Source: Prunus persica (taxonomy: Eukaryota; Streptophyta; Magnoliopsida; Rosales; Rosaceae). From it: DNA of 64,000 nt. A program made the position numbers and the translations under genes. The notes below the pieces were generated by a model. It worked only from the letters and a program-made list of their open reading frames with translations, did not search any database and had not been told where the DNA came from. Location: contig NC_034009.1 in NCBI RefSeq assembly GCF_000346465.2, positions 47,113,657-47,177,656 on the forward strand, read 5' to 3'. This document shows, in pieces, positions 25,701 to 40,514 of this stretch. How positions within the stretch are numbered: position 1 is the first letter of the stretch; each line of letters opens with the position of its first letter.

Positions 25701-27780
25701 TTAAGTTAATATTTAAAATATATCATATATCTTACTATACATGAGATGGTATTTTAAATCTCATTATTAAGTGGATGATCATTAGCATAGAATTCTACAC
25801 ATTCTAATTGCTGCTTAAGTTTCTATAAAATAAACAAATTATTGACAAAAATTATATTACCGTGTGTGAACTAGCTAATTATGCCATATTGACGTGCTAA
25901 AAAAAACTAAACTATACCAAGTAAATAGTTTTTGTATGACTAGATTGATAGTATGATAACATAACAATATTTCATATAATTAGATAATAATTAAATAAAA
26001 ATACTATAAAATCATTCCCTTATAATTATTTTTTAATAGAATACGCCATTATAAGATTCTGAGCAATTCTTTATATTGTTTGTATATATCATTTAGGATG
26101 ATGCATGAATAGAACGAGGGATGAAGGTGGAAGGATATGGTAGAAACTAGAAGGTAGAAAGCATTTATCCTCTTTTGAGTTTATGATACTTTATAATGAA
26201 TGTGGTAACAATATAAACAACAACAACACCACTAATAATAATATTAATTAATTAATTAAGAGATATGCGCATGACGTATATATGCAACTTAAACTTTATA
26301 ATTAAATTTGCCCCAAAGTCAACTTGCATGATAATGAAAGTGAATACAAAGGTTATATTCTTGAAAAATGACTACATAACATTGTAGTGTGATAACATAA
26401 TGCCAATTGCCAAAGTAATATCCTAGGTTTGAACTGGATTGACGTTGAATACAAGTTTTTTTTTTATAAATTTTATTTTTTAGATGAAACTTATAAGATA
26501 CAGTAGATTAAATTATTATTCAATTTAATAAGTCGAGTCCTAACATACCGAACATAAGTCAAAACACTTATCTAAATTAAGTGAAATATATCAATCTAAT
26601 TAGTTTGACCAGTCAAACATGGCCTAAAATAGTGTCAAAGGCTTTAGTCATACCTTGAAATTTACAATTCTGATTGCCATTATTTAAGGTCCACTTTCAG
26701 TAGAGGAGGAGATTTAATTTGATAAATTATTATTGTTGTGGCTGAAACAAGTGCAATTCGTGTCATTTAAGTTCCTAATCCTATGTGTAATCTTATCGTA
26801 ATATTCGTGTAATTTCCAAAGAGAATCTAGTGACATAAGATTTGAAAAAGAAATAATTAATTAGCGAAAAGAGGGAGGATGTAGTCACTGACAGAGATAG
26901 ATAGATAGCTAGTGGATGACATATCTATGACTAATAATAAATTAATAATAAAATATTCAAGGTCTGCGCGTAGGTGGATCATGTGGTTCATAATAATTAT
27001 ATTTCCCATTTGGAATTTGACATCATGGCTTTGAATTGGGGCTCTCTTCTTCTCTCAACCTGGCACTGGTGGAATTCCAAGTCATGTTGAAATGGATTTA
27101 ACCATCTTTGTCGTCTAGATATCATTGCCACTCATGCTAGCTCCTGTGTCAGTCACGAGTCATGCATAACTATATAATCTTACCCTATGCTGAAAGCATA
27201 TATTCAACGATCTCCCAAAATTCAGATTTGATTACTTCTTATTAGAAAGTTCTAGCAAGTGGACACATCCAGTAAAGCAATTGTTTGTATTTTGCATCTA
27301 ACTAGAGATACTCTAAGACCAACTCCAATATAAAGATGTCAAAATGACATTTACATCTCATGCATTAATTATTATTTTTGTTATTTTTTTTTTGGCCGAA
27401 GGAATCGCCCTAAATTATATTGAGTTCCTTGCATGTGACTACAATGAGCCAACAAAACTTGTTTGACTCCGATTCGAAAGATGAAAGAATATTTTTGTGC
27501 CACTCTTGTGTATAATGCATATAAATTTCAAAGACAATTTTGAATGAGACCCTCGTTGTTGAATCGAATCCTGAAACAAGTCGTCAATTTCTACAGTTAC
27601 TTCTAACAAGGACCAAATGCCCCTTACAAACCTTGGTTTGTCCAGCCACCAAAAGTTGACAACCCCCCTTCATATGATTGCATATATGTGGATACAAGAT
27701 ACGAATCAAGTTTAAAATTAAGATAATTTTCACACAACATGAAACTGACATGACACGAAAATATTAGAACACCCTAGGGT

Positions 27781-28060
27781 TCATAATATGGGTATGGCCC
27801 GCAACCCGTGGGCCGACATGAACCCATGAGTTCACAACCCACCCCGGCTAGTAGCTTTGGGCTGGCCGACTAGGCCTAATATTTTAGTGGGCATGGAATG
27901 GACCAAGGGTTTAAAACCTAGGCCTGGAATAGCCCAACTCATTTGAGTATGATGAAACTCAAGCATTGGGGGGGGGGGGGGGGGGGGGGGTGTTGGGCCG
28001 ACGTAATGAAACCCAAGCACGGTCCAGCTCAGCCTTAAAAAAATGACTAATACCTAAAAG
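27781..28060. other. GC-rich transposon-like debris with a 23-G run
   Basis: There are dense inverted words GGGCCG, CGGCCC, GGCCCGCAACCCGTGGGCC and similar. The segment resembles in style the patches at 10530-11130 and 49250-49620. A homopolymer of 23 G occupies 27968-27990. No gene is seen. Confidence 0.45.
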
Positions 28061-28226
28061 TCCAGCCCAAACCCAATAATGAACCCTAAGTCAACCTTGC
28101 TAGGTCTACTTTACCCTTTCTTGCCTTTCTTGTCTTTCTTGAGAGCACAGATCCGACGGATTTAATCATATAATCAATCAAATCGTAGCCGTGGGTTCCA
28201 CTTTAAAAGCAGTGCATTTAGGGTTT
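28061..28226 (+). promoter_or_regulatory. RPL3 promoter elements: site II and two telo-boxes
   Basis: AGCCCA at 28064-28069 is the reverse complement of the site II word TGGGCT. AACCCTAA at 28082-28089 and TTTAGGGTTT at 28217-28226 are telo-boxes, one in each orientation. In plants the pairing of telo-boxes with site II elements (TCP and telo-box binding factors) is characteristic of ribosomal protein and other translation genes. The location just upstream of RPL3 fits that. Confidence 0.65.
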
Positions 28227-28229
28227 CCC

Positions 28230-31480
<3,251 letters not shown>

Positions 31481-32794
31481 TTTGGCATTAGTGATAGATC
31501 AACAGTTATCCCTTTTTTGTTGTTTGATCATTAGTTATTCAAATACACAACGCTTTTGGTTTAGTTTCCAAGTTTTGTGAGCATTCAATTTTGGGAAAGA
31601 TTTATTGGCTGTTTGTTCCGCTTATTTGACATCGTTCAAGTCAGAAGTGAGATTGAGTTTTATTTAGAAAGTGTTGTTTTTTTATAAGAACTTTCAAATA
31701 TAACTAAGAACCCACTTAAAAAGATACAAGTGCCCTTAAAATTAAAATGCAATTATATAATTTAAAGCCAAAATTTCTCCTAACACACGTCAAACAAAAA
31801 AAATCCGGCGAGCGCGCTAGAACTTCAGAAGTGTTTGCTTTCTTATCTATTCTTTTTTGGTTGGATTTGTTTATAAAAAAGTGACACTCCAACAATAAAT
31901 TGAGAGAGCTCATCGAGAAAGCTCATCGATTTGGGTTGATTGTCTGATGTACTGCTATATGTTAAATCTTTGCAGCTAAAGAAACCATTGAACACGATAG
32001 TGTAAACGAAAAATCACTAAATTTTGACATTACAATACAAAAGGTCAACAAGACGATCTACAAATAAATTTTTTTTTTTAAAAAAAACCATTCATTCATT
32101 AGAATTCATAAATGTAAAGAGTAAAAGGTTATTCCTCTGTCTCTACAAAGTAGGATGAAGTGCTATCGGATTCTTGCAAGTTCGTCGATAATGACCAATT
32201 GAATCACATCTTGAAAACTTACGAGTTGATGATTCTTTCGCCTACCGTACCTTGTTTGTGTAATTACAATTCTATCTACATCATCAGGCCACTGCCAGCA
32301 AAATTATCAAGTAGCAGGCATTTTTTGTAACCACCAAACAAAACTAAAACAGATTGAAAAACTAAAATGCAAAACAAAAACGAGGAGCAGTCAGTTAAAG
32401 CTTGAGCATCAGTCTTCCTTCTTTTGAAGTATTTACATCAAAGACCATCCAAGTCTAAAGCTGCATTAGTCTCTGTCTGAAAGGGGGAAGCATGACGCTG
32501 CTGGCATATGCATATATTGTGGTGGATGGATAGTATTAATGATGAGGTTAGGGGTGTCGCAAGCTATGCCCATTTTGGTGAAAAAAAACTCTCTGTGCTT
32601 TCTGCCACTGCCATTTTGGTGAAAAAAGCTTTCAATACTCCCCCTCTCCCCCCAAAATCTCTTTATTGTCTTCTGGTTGGTTGGCTCAGCTCAGCTCAAC
32701 TCACTTGAATTAAAACACCCCCACACCACAGCTGCCCTCTCTAGAATTGAAACCACAGCTTTCAAGTGCTTCCTTCCTCCTCCTTCCTCCTACA
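31481..32794. other. intergenic: RPL3 3' flank and B3 gene promoter
   Basis: This is RPL3 3' UTR and terminator-side DNA followed by the promoter of the B3 gene. The latter carries a pyrimidine-rich leader (CTTCCTTCCTCCTCC) just before the ATG at 32795. A T/A homopolymer switch occurs at 32070-32087. No gene is supported in between. Confidence 0.5.
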
Positions 32795-34791
32795 ATGTCT
32801 GCAAAGAAAATTCCCCATTTCATGAAGACGATCATGAACACGAATGCTAGAGACAAAAGACTTGTAAGCAACCCCAACTCTACCTTTAACTTCTGCTTTA
32901 TGAACGAAATAGGAGGGCTTTGTTTTCTATTTTGACTCGTCGTGCTCTGTCTGAGATAAGACCCGCCGTTTCATGCTACTTTTCTTGACCCATTCAAGCC
33001 ATGAAAGAGGTCGGAGGCCTGGTAACTCCAGAAAGCAGAGAAAGACAAACGAGCGGAACCTCTAACATTTTTATGGGTCTTGCAGAGTCTTGTCCTAAAG
33101 TCCCACTCCCACACACGCCTGCTCTTCGTAGATAGAGAGAGGATTCTCGACATCCTGTCTAAAGATTGTGATTCAACATTGATTTTGCGCTTGCGGGTTC
33201 GAGCCCCGTCAGTCTCCTAACTGGGCTTGTTTTTGACAAGTTTAAATGAGGGGCTTAACTTAATTAGCCCAGCAGCCCAATTCTGACTTGGGTTTATTCT
33301 GATTTGACAAAAATACATTTCCTGCAGTAAGGAGTAAAAAAAGTGCACATCTTCCCCTTAGTCCCTCTTAGTCCGGCGTCCCCACCAAACATAGGATAGG
33401 ACTTAGTCCAAGCCAACCCTATCCTTGTGATTAGTCCTAGCCTAGCCAATTCCATGTAAGAAAACATGCTGCCCTGCCCCTAGTTAGCTATCTAACTTAC
33501 TGTGAATGAATTGAATTCTTCCTTTGATGTTGAATATTTTATGAACAATTGAGTCTTTTATATTTTAGGATTTATTATTGTGATATTAACAATCATATTT
33601 GATTATATTGGATTGATTATTACGCTTGAATAAGAATTAGTATTTCAATTTAATTATTTAATATTTTTAACATTAAAAGCATGAAAGTGTCTCAGGAGGC
33701 ATACACCTCAACGCTTTAAGTGCCTCGCCTTTCAAAACACTTCTCTGCACTACATATATGGCTTTGTTTTGTTGGCTATGGAGAAGTTCTAGATTGCTTT
33801 ATGAAATAGCTAGTTGACAAGTTTTTGTTTTGTGCAGAGGGTGCCAAAGACATTTATGAACAAACATGGAGAGCATCTATCAGATCAAATACACTTTAAG
33901 CTTCCAGGTGGTTTGGAAAGTGAAATAAAACTCAAAAGATGTGCTGGTGAGTTTTGGTTTGAAAAGGGTTGGCCAGAGTTCTCTAAGTTTTGCTCTCTTG
34001 ATTTTGGTAGCTGCTTAGTCTTCCGATATGAAGGGAAATCCAAATTCCATGTCTTGATATTTGATGAAAGCGGCATAGAGATTGAATATCCAACAATGCC
34101 CCAGATTGAAGAAACCGATGAAGAAGAAGATGATGATATGTCTACAAAAGAAATTTTGGAGATTGAAGATGATGATAAGTCTGTAGAGAGCTTAGATATT
34201 GAAACTGATGAAAGTTTGGAGATTTTAGTAATTGATGAAGATGATGATGATGTTAAGTCTGTTGAGAGTTTGGAGTCCTTTCCTCTGCCTCAAGAGAAAA
34301 ACAGAAGAAAGCCACGCTCTTCCTCAAAGCCATCATCTTCTTCATCTTCATCTTTGAGGGCTGCTGTTAAAGCTGCCAACAAGTTCGTCTCAAGCCACCC
34401 ATTCTTCAAAATCACTTTGGGGCCATCCCGTAAGGCGGTAAGGGATTTCTACATCTTCATTTGGTTCAGACACTGATTTATAGCATTCTACATTCAAAGT
34501 CTAGCTCTAAATCATCTCCACTATATATCATTGAGCCATATGTTATATCTGCAGCATGTTCCAGCTAGTTTTCGAAAGCATTTCACTCCAGTGAAGAATC
34601 AAACCGCGAGGCTTCTGGTCGGAGCTAGATTGTGGCCTGTGACTTTGATTTTTCATCCTCAAAACTACCGATTTAGTGCTGGCTGGGGAGCATTTGAAAA
34701 GGCAAATTGGTTAAAAGAAGGAGATATTTGCATCTTTGAGCTTATGGACAAAAAGAACCTTGCACTGGAAGTGAACATTTTCAGATGCTGA
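32795..34791 (+). CDS. two-B3-domain DNA-binding protein, REM/VRN1-like (301 aa)
   Basis: REM-type B3 proteins are plant-specific nuclear DNA-binding factors, several acting in reproductive meristems or vernalisation. Three exons: 32795-32863, 33838-34437, 34555-34791, all phase 0, 906 nt. The first B3 domain covers residues about 7-105: PHFMKTIM then DKRLRVPKTFMNKHGEHL, GWPEFSKFCSLDFGSCLVFR, and FHVLIFDESGIEIEYP. Residues 106-200 form an acidic then Ser/Lys-rich linker with many D/E and an SSSSSSSLR run. The second B3 domain is about 205-301 (HPFFKITLGPSRKA, then VPASFRKHF, GWGAFEKANWLKEGDICIFE). The 32795 ATG was chosen because exon 1 supplies the first B3 strand. Without it the exon 2 frame lacks an ATG before the domain. 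The precise REM member is not resolved. Confidence 0.92.
33190..33216 (+). other. plastid-tRNA-Asp-like 3' fragment in B3 intron 1
   Basis: The segment TTGCGGGTTCGAGCCCCGTC followed by AGTCTC matches, as I recall it, the T-arm and 3' acceptor strand of chloroplast trnD-GUC, with a complete 5-bp T stem (one G-U pair). The 5' half of a tRNA is not visible upstream, so it is not a functional gene. A short plastid-derived insertion or a tRNA relic are the options. Confidence 0.45.
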
Positions 34792-37700
34792 TTATTATTG
34801 GATATGTTAATTGTAGGTTGTTTTATGAACTCTGTGTGACTTGCTGGGCTCTCTAGGGATCTTTGTTAGAACCATTTGGTAGGCCTTCTAGGCCAGGTTG
34901 TTGTATGGAGCTTTTTATTTATTTTATATATTTGGTTCTTGATTTAATTTGTTTTATGGGGTTGATGGTTGAATTTGGTTCTTGCCTTCTCATTAGATTA
35001 GATTTGGGTCAGGAGTTGATTATTTAATCCTTATTTGCAAGGCTTGCAGAACACTGGAGAGAAGCCCAAGTTCTGCTTAAACAAGAGTTGTGTTGTATAG
35101 GCAGAAGAAGCTGCTATAATTTAATTTCTCAACTAGGCATTAACCTATAGAAATGCTTTCTTGCTAGACTGAGAATATTTTTGTTTGACTAAAATATATG
35201 TGACAACCTTTTTTATAGAAGCGCTCTTGACATAAGCGCTACTGGTATAAGCACTTCCAAACAAGTCCTAAGTAGGTTTTTGCCAACATGAGTTTAAAGA
35301 AAACACAAATAAGGGTGCACCATCTTTGTTTCTTTTTTATCCTTCATACGTTTCCTTACGAAGATCATGAATAAAGTGGGGGTCATTACTGAGTATGCCT
35401 AAAGTAAAGAGAGAAAATAGCAAAACTTATGAAGGTGATATGAAAAAGCAAAACAAGTTGTTTCAACTCTTTTCCCATGCAAATTCTTTGTGCATTCATT
35501 TCCTTTTGACTGTAGACTCTAGAGTATGAGAAGATAATTTTAAATTGTTTTGCTTGCTAAGTCTCCAAGGAAAAGAAAAACATATGCGTTTCAATCTATT
35601 TTCAACTATGCTTCGGTGTGCTTTTTCTTCATGGGGGTCCCTTTGCTTTGCTTTGTGGAAATGTCTTACATGGAAATCAAAAGTAACAATCTTTCATGTG
35701 ATGAAATGGGTAATTTCATTAAAAAGAGAATCATACTTCATTTCTCTTTTTCTGATTTGACATGGCATTTTAGCTCACTTTTAATTTAACTGGCCCTTGA
35801 ATTCATAATTTTATCTAATTTTGTTTGTTATAACTTATAATTAAATTGCGAGGAAGATGAAGAGTTGATCAGCAGACCTTGGATAAAAAGAGTGAAAAAA
35901 ATCTAGGTAAGCAAGGGGCTCCCTCACCCACCCGAAGTCCTTTATTCGAATCCCCATATTCTAATATTGCTTATATAAAAATTTTAAGAAAAAAGAAAAA
36001 AGAAAAAAAAGAATCTGGGCTGAAGGTTAAGTTATTGGAATTAGTTGTGCACTTTTATTGTTTGCTCTGAAACTTTTATTCACTGTTTAAGTTAACAAGA
36101 TGTTCACTTTATGCTGTTGTTGTTTGCATTTGATTGTTTTTAGATAAAAATGATGGTTCCTTTCTCAATATTAGGAATATGAAAGAGTAGTCTAGATAGC
36201 CTTTCACATCATTCTCAGACATGGTGATGGCCTTGTTGACAAAAGCCTCGCACTCAATGGGTTCACGGCAACAAACAAAACCCCCCTACTACCAAGGCAA
36301 AGCTTACCCCTCTTCCTTTTTCTCTGCATATACTTTAATATATTCTTTATGTGTAATATGTATGTATGTATGTATGAATGTATGCACCTCTCTAGGCTTA
36401 CTTTTTTCATTATATTTTGATTTCTTCACTTCCAGATTTTATTTCATTTTTATTTTGGGTAAAGCATTCTTGGCTTACAGGTAATTTAACAAGCCCATTT
36501 CTCCGTAAACTTATAAACTAGTTCTGATTCTTAGTCTGATGATACTTTTTGTTTTCTAATGTTGAAAGAGATTTTAAGTTCGAGTCCTGGTTGTCTAAGT
36601 TGGAATATCGTTTTTTTTGTGATTGAGAGAGTGACTTTTTACTTCAATTTTAGCTTTGAGTGAGACAGTATGGTCCTTTCCTGCAAAATTTTGCTTTGAG
36701 TGTACTGGGATTTTGCAAAGAATACAGGTATTGGCTTTAGTGATTCTGACAAAACAAAAGTCATGGGTTTAAGAAAATATGATGAACAAATAAATAAATG
36801 TGGTCTATATCACTACTTTTCTGTAGCTCTGTTCTTTATGTTTGCTATGCTTACCCCTCTCATCCCATTTCTTTCTTCTCTTGAATCATTCCTCATCTGG
36901 TACAGCACAGCTGTAAGTTATCCAACATTGATTCTCGCTCCACGTTTCTTTCTTTCTTTCCCACCCACCTTAAATATTTATTTCATTTCGAATTCTTTCT
37001 CTCTTTCTGGTATTTTCATAACCTCTGGCTTTGTTAGGTGTGTGTGCTTTAACCCAAATCCCTATTCAATGCCAATTTGGCAAAGCCATCTAAAAATCAA
37101 TGCCTATGCCTTCTTTCTTTCTCTTTGCAAATTGCAGCAGCCTTTAGTTGCATATAGGTTGTTTTAATAATCTGTAGCAGCTTTTTCTTTCTTTTTATTT
37201 CTCTCTTTCTTTTATTTAGTGGGTAATTATTGGAGATTATGTGAGATATTGTCACCTTTCCATGATTACATTCAAATGTTAATGTTGGATTTGAATTGGG
37301 TTAGTCATTGATGCTATCTCTGTGACTTTTGAACCAAAAGAAAAGTTCATAAAATTGGTTCCACAAAAAAGAGTAATTTTTTATCAACTCTAATCTTTGT
37401 CTAGCTGGCCTGACCGTGTGGATTTTCTCCTATTTGTTATGTTGAATCTAAATGATAGTTAGAAACTTAGAATGATCATATGTGTGCATTGTGCATGATG
37501 GTTAAGCACTTGATGCATATAATCTTTTACTAATTCATAAGTTTATGGAAAGAGAATGCAGTTAATTATGATCAGAATGGCTGAGAAATCATAGCTTCTC
37601 TGCTTGTTTCCACCAAGAGGCAGATGGGTTCATGTGGGTTAATGAGTTGGGGTTAGAATTACAAATTGCGACCTAAATGAAGATTTAGCACTTAAAAAAA

Positions 37701-39605
37701 GTTGCCAACTTTTAAAAAGCACCAATGTGCCCCACTTTTGTTTTTGGCTACACAGACAGGGAGGCCCATTCTTTTGATTTCTTTAAGTTTGCTTCTTCAG
37801 ACAAGGTATAGTATCCATTAAGCTAGGCATCAGGATCATCAACATCAAACCATAAAAAAGAAAAGTTGTGCCAATGGGATTTTCATATAACTTTGTCTTT
37901 ACATTTTCTATGAGATATTATAAAGCTGGGTGAGCTGCTTCCTTTAAGTAATGCATTGAGAAGTGTTGGTGTCTTGTTTTTTCGTAGCAGCAAAGCTATG
38001 GAATCGGAGACTAAGATTATGGTTGCTGCTAATGCTATATGTATGAACCAAAACCAATGGCTTTAGTGCTTCTAAGACCAGGTAAGTCTAGAGGACTCAT
38101 TAAACATCAACTTTTTGTTGTTGAAATTTTTTCTTGTTAAGTGTCGTTTTTTTCTTTGTGTTGATCTCATTTGCATTTTTAAGCCCAGCTTATGATCTCC
38201 AGTAGCTTCTCAAAGAATGAAAATTAGGAACAAGTGAGTGAAAATGATCTGCTGGGTTCACTCTTGTCTTCCATTTTAGAACCCAGGTCTGTTAGAAATG
38301 AAGTTGAACTGATTTTTACCTCATATTATAAGCAGAGTTCACTCAATTAAGTCCATTTTTAGAGTCACCCTTTCTGCAGTGAATATTTTTGTGTGTACAT
38401 TTCTTATTTGGAGATGATTGTGATAATTGCCTTCTTTCTTTGAGTGTCCGGAAGCAGGCTTGCATTGTTTTAATTGAGTAGGCTGGTTATTTGGGTTTCT
38501 GTTTCTAAATGTTTTTGGACCAAGTACAAATCTTGCCAAACACTTCTACGAATTGGTTTTTAAATTTCACTTGAAGGAAATCTGTCCTTTTTCTTGGTGG
38601 AAAAAATATTCTTTTTAAGCGTTGATGATGACTACCATAAAACGTATACTATTTAAGCAGTTTCCAGAATGCTACTCAACATTTTTTCTGCCCAAACTGT
38701 ACTTTTCATTCTCCTTCTTCCTGTGCCCTGAAGCAGTCAAGTGCCTTTAAGTTAGCAATTGACACGTTTAGACTTCTTCGTCTCAAGTCTTTTCTGTTTT
38801 CAGGTTTTCTTTGTTTTGGAGCTTAAGCATAGCATTGTTTTCAGCTGAGTGTTGTGAAATTTTTCCCTAGAGCAATATAAGAAATTGAAGATACATTGAC
38901 AGTCTGGTGATCGTGAAAGGCCTCATGGTCAATTATCTTTTTAAGCATACAAATATCACATGTTCCAAGTTATGAAAGATTATTTGTAGCTTAAATTCAT
39001 GATATCGGCTTTGAAGAAATCCTTAAACCGTTTGAACTATCATACAATATTCTTCAAGAAAATGTTTCAATTATTTGCTTATTTTACTGCTTTATGAGTG
39101 GTTGTCCAGAGTTCAAAAGTTGATTTTCTAGATCAGAATGGTAATGTCATAATCTATGTGGATTGCCTTGTTCACTACTCATCCCCAGGAAATATAACCA
39201 ATACTGTGCCTTTAATGGTACTTGACATAATCAATGCATTTGTACGAGTCTAGAGCTTCTCTTTTGTTGGTATTTAAAGAGGCAATAGCTACATTTTTCT
39301 TTTCTTTCTATTTTCTACATCTTTACTGTGATTTCTTGCAACATTGGTTTTGAATCATCCTTATATCAGAATGTTAAAGGTCTTTTTCATGTTTTCTTTT
39401 TCAGCTTGAGGCGTCAATATATATGTGCAAAGAAAATCTTATAGAAGAATCAAAATGTTACCAACATCTGAATTAGGTAGAAGCCTGCATTTGATCACTC
39501 TCACCAATTAGTTCTTACAGCATCCATAGCAAATATCCCAACCCCCTTTCGCCCCCGAAATTAGCTTTAAAGTGGGGAGAAAGCGAAAACCTAGTGAGTG
39601 GGACT
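34792..39605. other. long tract without supported coding gene; possible spliced leader of the next gene
   Basis: Both strands were read and no domain-bearing frame was found. A SINE-like piece lies at 35890-35965 and a B-box-like word at 36578-36590. A (TATG)n repeat is at 36357-36385. Donor-like sites such as CCAG/GTAAGTCT near 38083 hint that the 145-aa membrane protein gene may have far-upstream non-coding exons, but that is unproven. Confidence 0.4.
35890..35965 (+). mobile_element. tRNA-derived SINE-like fragment
   Basis: The plus strand reads TAAGCAAGGGGCTCCCTCAC and later TTATTCGAATCCCC, a B-box-like pairing of the kind found at plant SINE heads. The flanks are too diverged to place target duplications. 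Confidence 0.4.
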
Positions 39606-40514
39606 ATGAATGAGATTGGTTCTGCAAGAGCAAAACCATGGAACATATATACAAGTTCAGACTCAAGCCCGTCTCAAGCAGGAATTGATCGGCAAGTGCA
39701 ATGGAAAAGCTCTGGGACATCCATGAATGCCATTTCTTTTGGATTTGTTGCCACAGCTATCTTGATATCTATGTTTCTTATCATGGCCATCTTTGAACAT
39801 TTGTTCAAGCCAAGTCCTTCCTTTTCCACACCTGAAAGCGCAACTCATGGTTCTCTAGAGTCTGGCACTTTTAAGAAGCATGGAATTCCACAAACTGTAA
39901 GTTCCTACTTCATATTGTTGTTGAAGTAATTACATAAGAGGAATTTTATGTTGTGTTTAATATGTTCCAATCTGATTTCAAACCCTTGTGATTTTTAATG
40001 TTCTCCATTCCCTTCAAGTACTAGTTTTACTTCCATAATTGGAAGGGAAATCTGAAATTTTTCTGATGCAAAAAAAAGAAAAGTGCTTTCTTATCATGCA
40101 TGAATAACAAAATTGCTAGCATTCCAAGTCGTTATATCTTCACCTGCATTTCCCCTTTTATTCTTCTACAAGAACAGGGGAGTTTTTAGATTTGAGTACT
40201 TTTTGCACTGTCCTTTTTCCCCTAGTTATGTCTGCTTCTGCAAGCTCTCTGTCCTTCAAATGATTGAGAATTCTTCACTTTTCTGAGCTCAACCTAGCCT
40301 TAAAATGTGAACTCTTCTAATTACTTCATCTACTTGTTTGAGCTGATCTTGATTGTTCATCTTACAGGTTTCGACATCTTATGCACCTGATTTCTCAGTA
40401 TTGATGCCAGGACAGCAGTATCCTACCTACCTTGCCCAGCCTGCTCCTCTCCCCTCCTGCTCTAGGGAAGGGATTTGTTGGCCTTCCCATGAACATAAAT
40501 TGGTACTTCCTTAG
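39606..40514 (+). CDS. small single-pass membrane protein of unknown function (145 aa)
   Basis: Two exons, 39606-39896 and 40368-40514, phase 0, 438 nt. The donor is ACT/GTAAGT and the acceptor TTACAG. The N-terminal 40 residues are polar (MNEIGSARAKPWNIYTSS). Residues about 42-64 form one strongly hydrophobic helix (ISFGFVATAILISMFLIMAI). The C-terminal half holds SYAPDFSVLMPGQQYPTYLA, then PAPLP and REGICWPSHEH. I recall this Asp-Phe-Ser-Val-Leu-Met-Pro-Gly motif from a small plant-specific family of uncharacterised membrane proteins, but I cannot name it. The ATG at 39606 is the first in frame; the codons before it include no ATG. The C-terminus is Pro-rich with a WPxHEH end. Topology and location are not inferable beyond one span. 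Confidence 0.8.

Larger units (their letters stand above)
24115..27780. other. AT-rich gene-free tract
   Basis: No gene supported. Besides the hairpin at 24590-24641, it contains a SINE-like piece at 25627-25700. At 27314-27360 there is a second TAAGACCAACTCCAA motif resembling a MITE end. Open frames here are short and carry no domain. Confidence 0.45.

Noticed and set aside
33150..33220. Possible tRNA gene
   Set aside because: Only the T-arm and 3' strand can be folded; no D-arm, anticodon arm or matching 5' acceptor strand is present.
36700..37167. 155-codon open frame on plus
   Set aside because: No ATG start, composition follows T/C-rich DNA (F, L, S), no domain.
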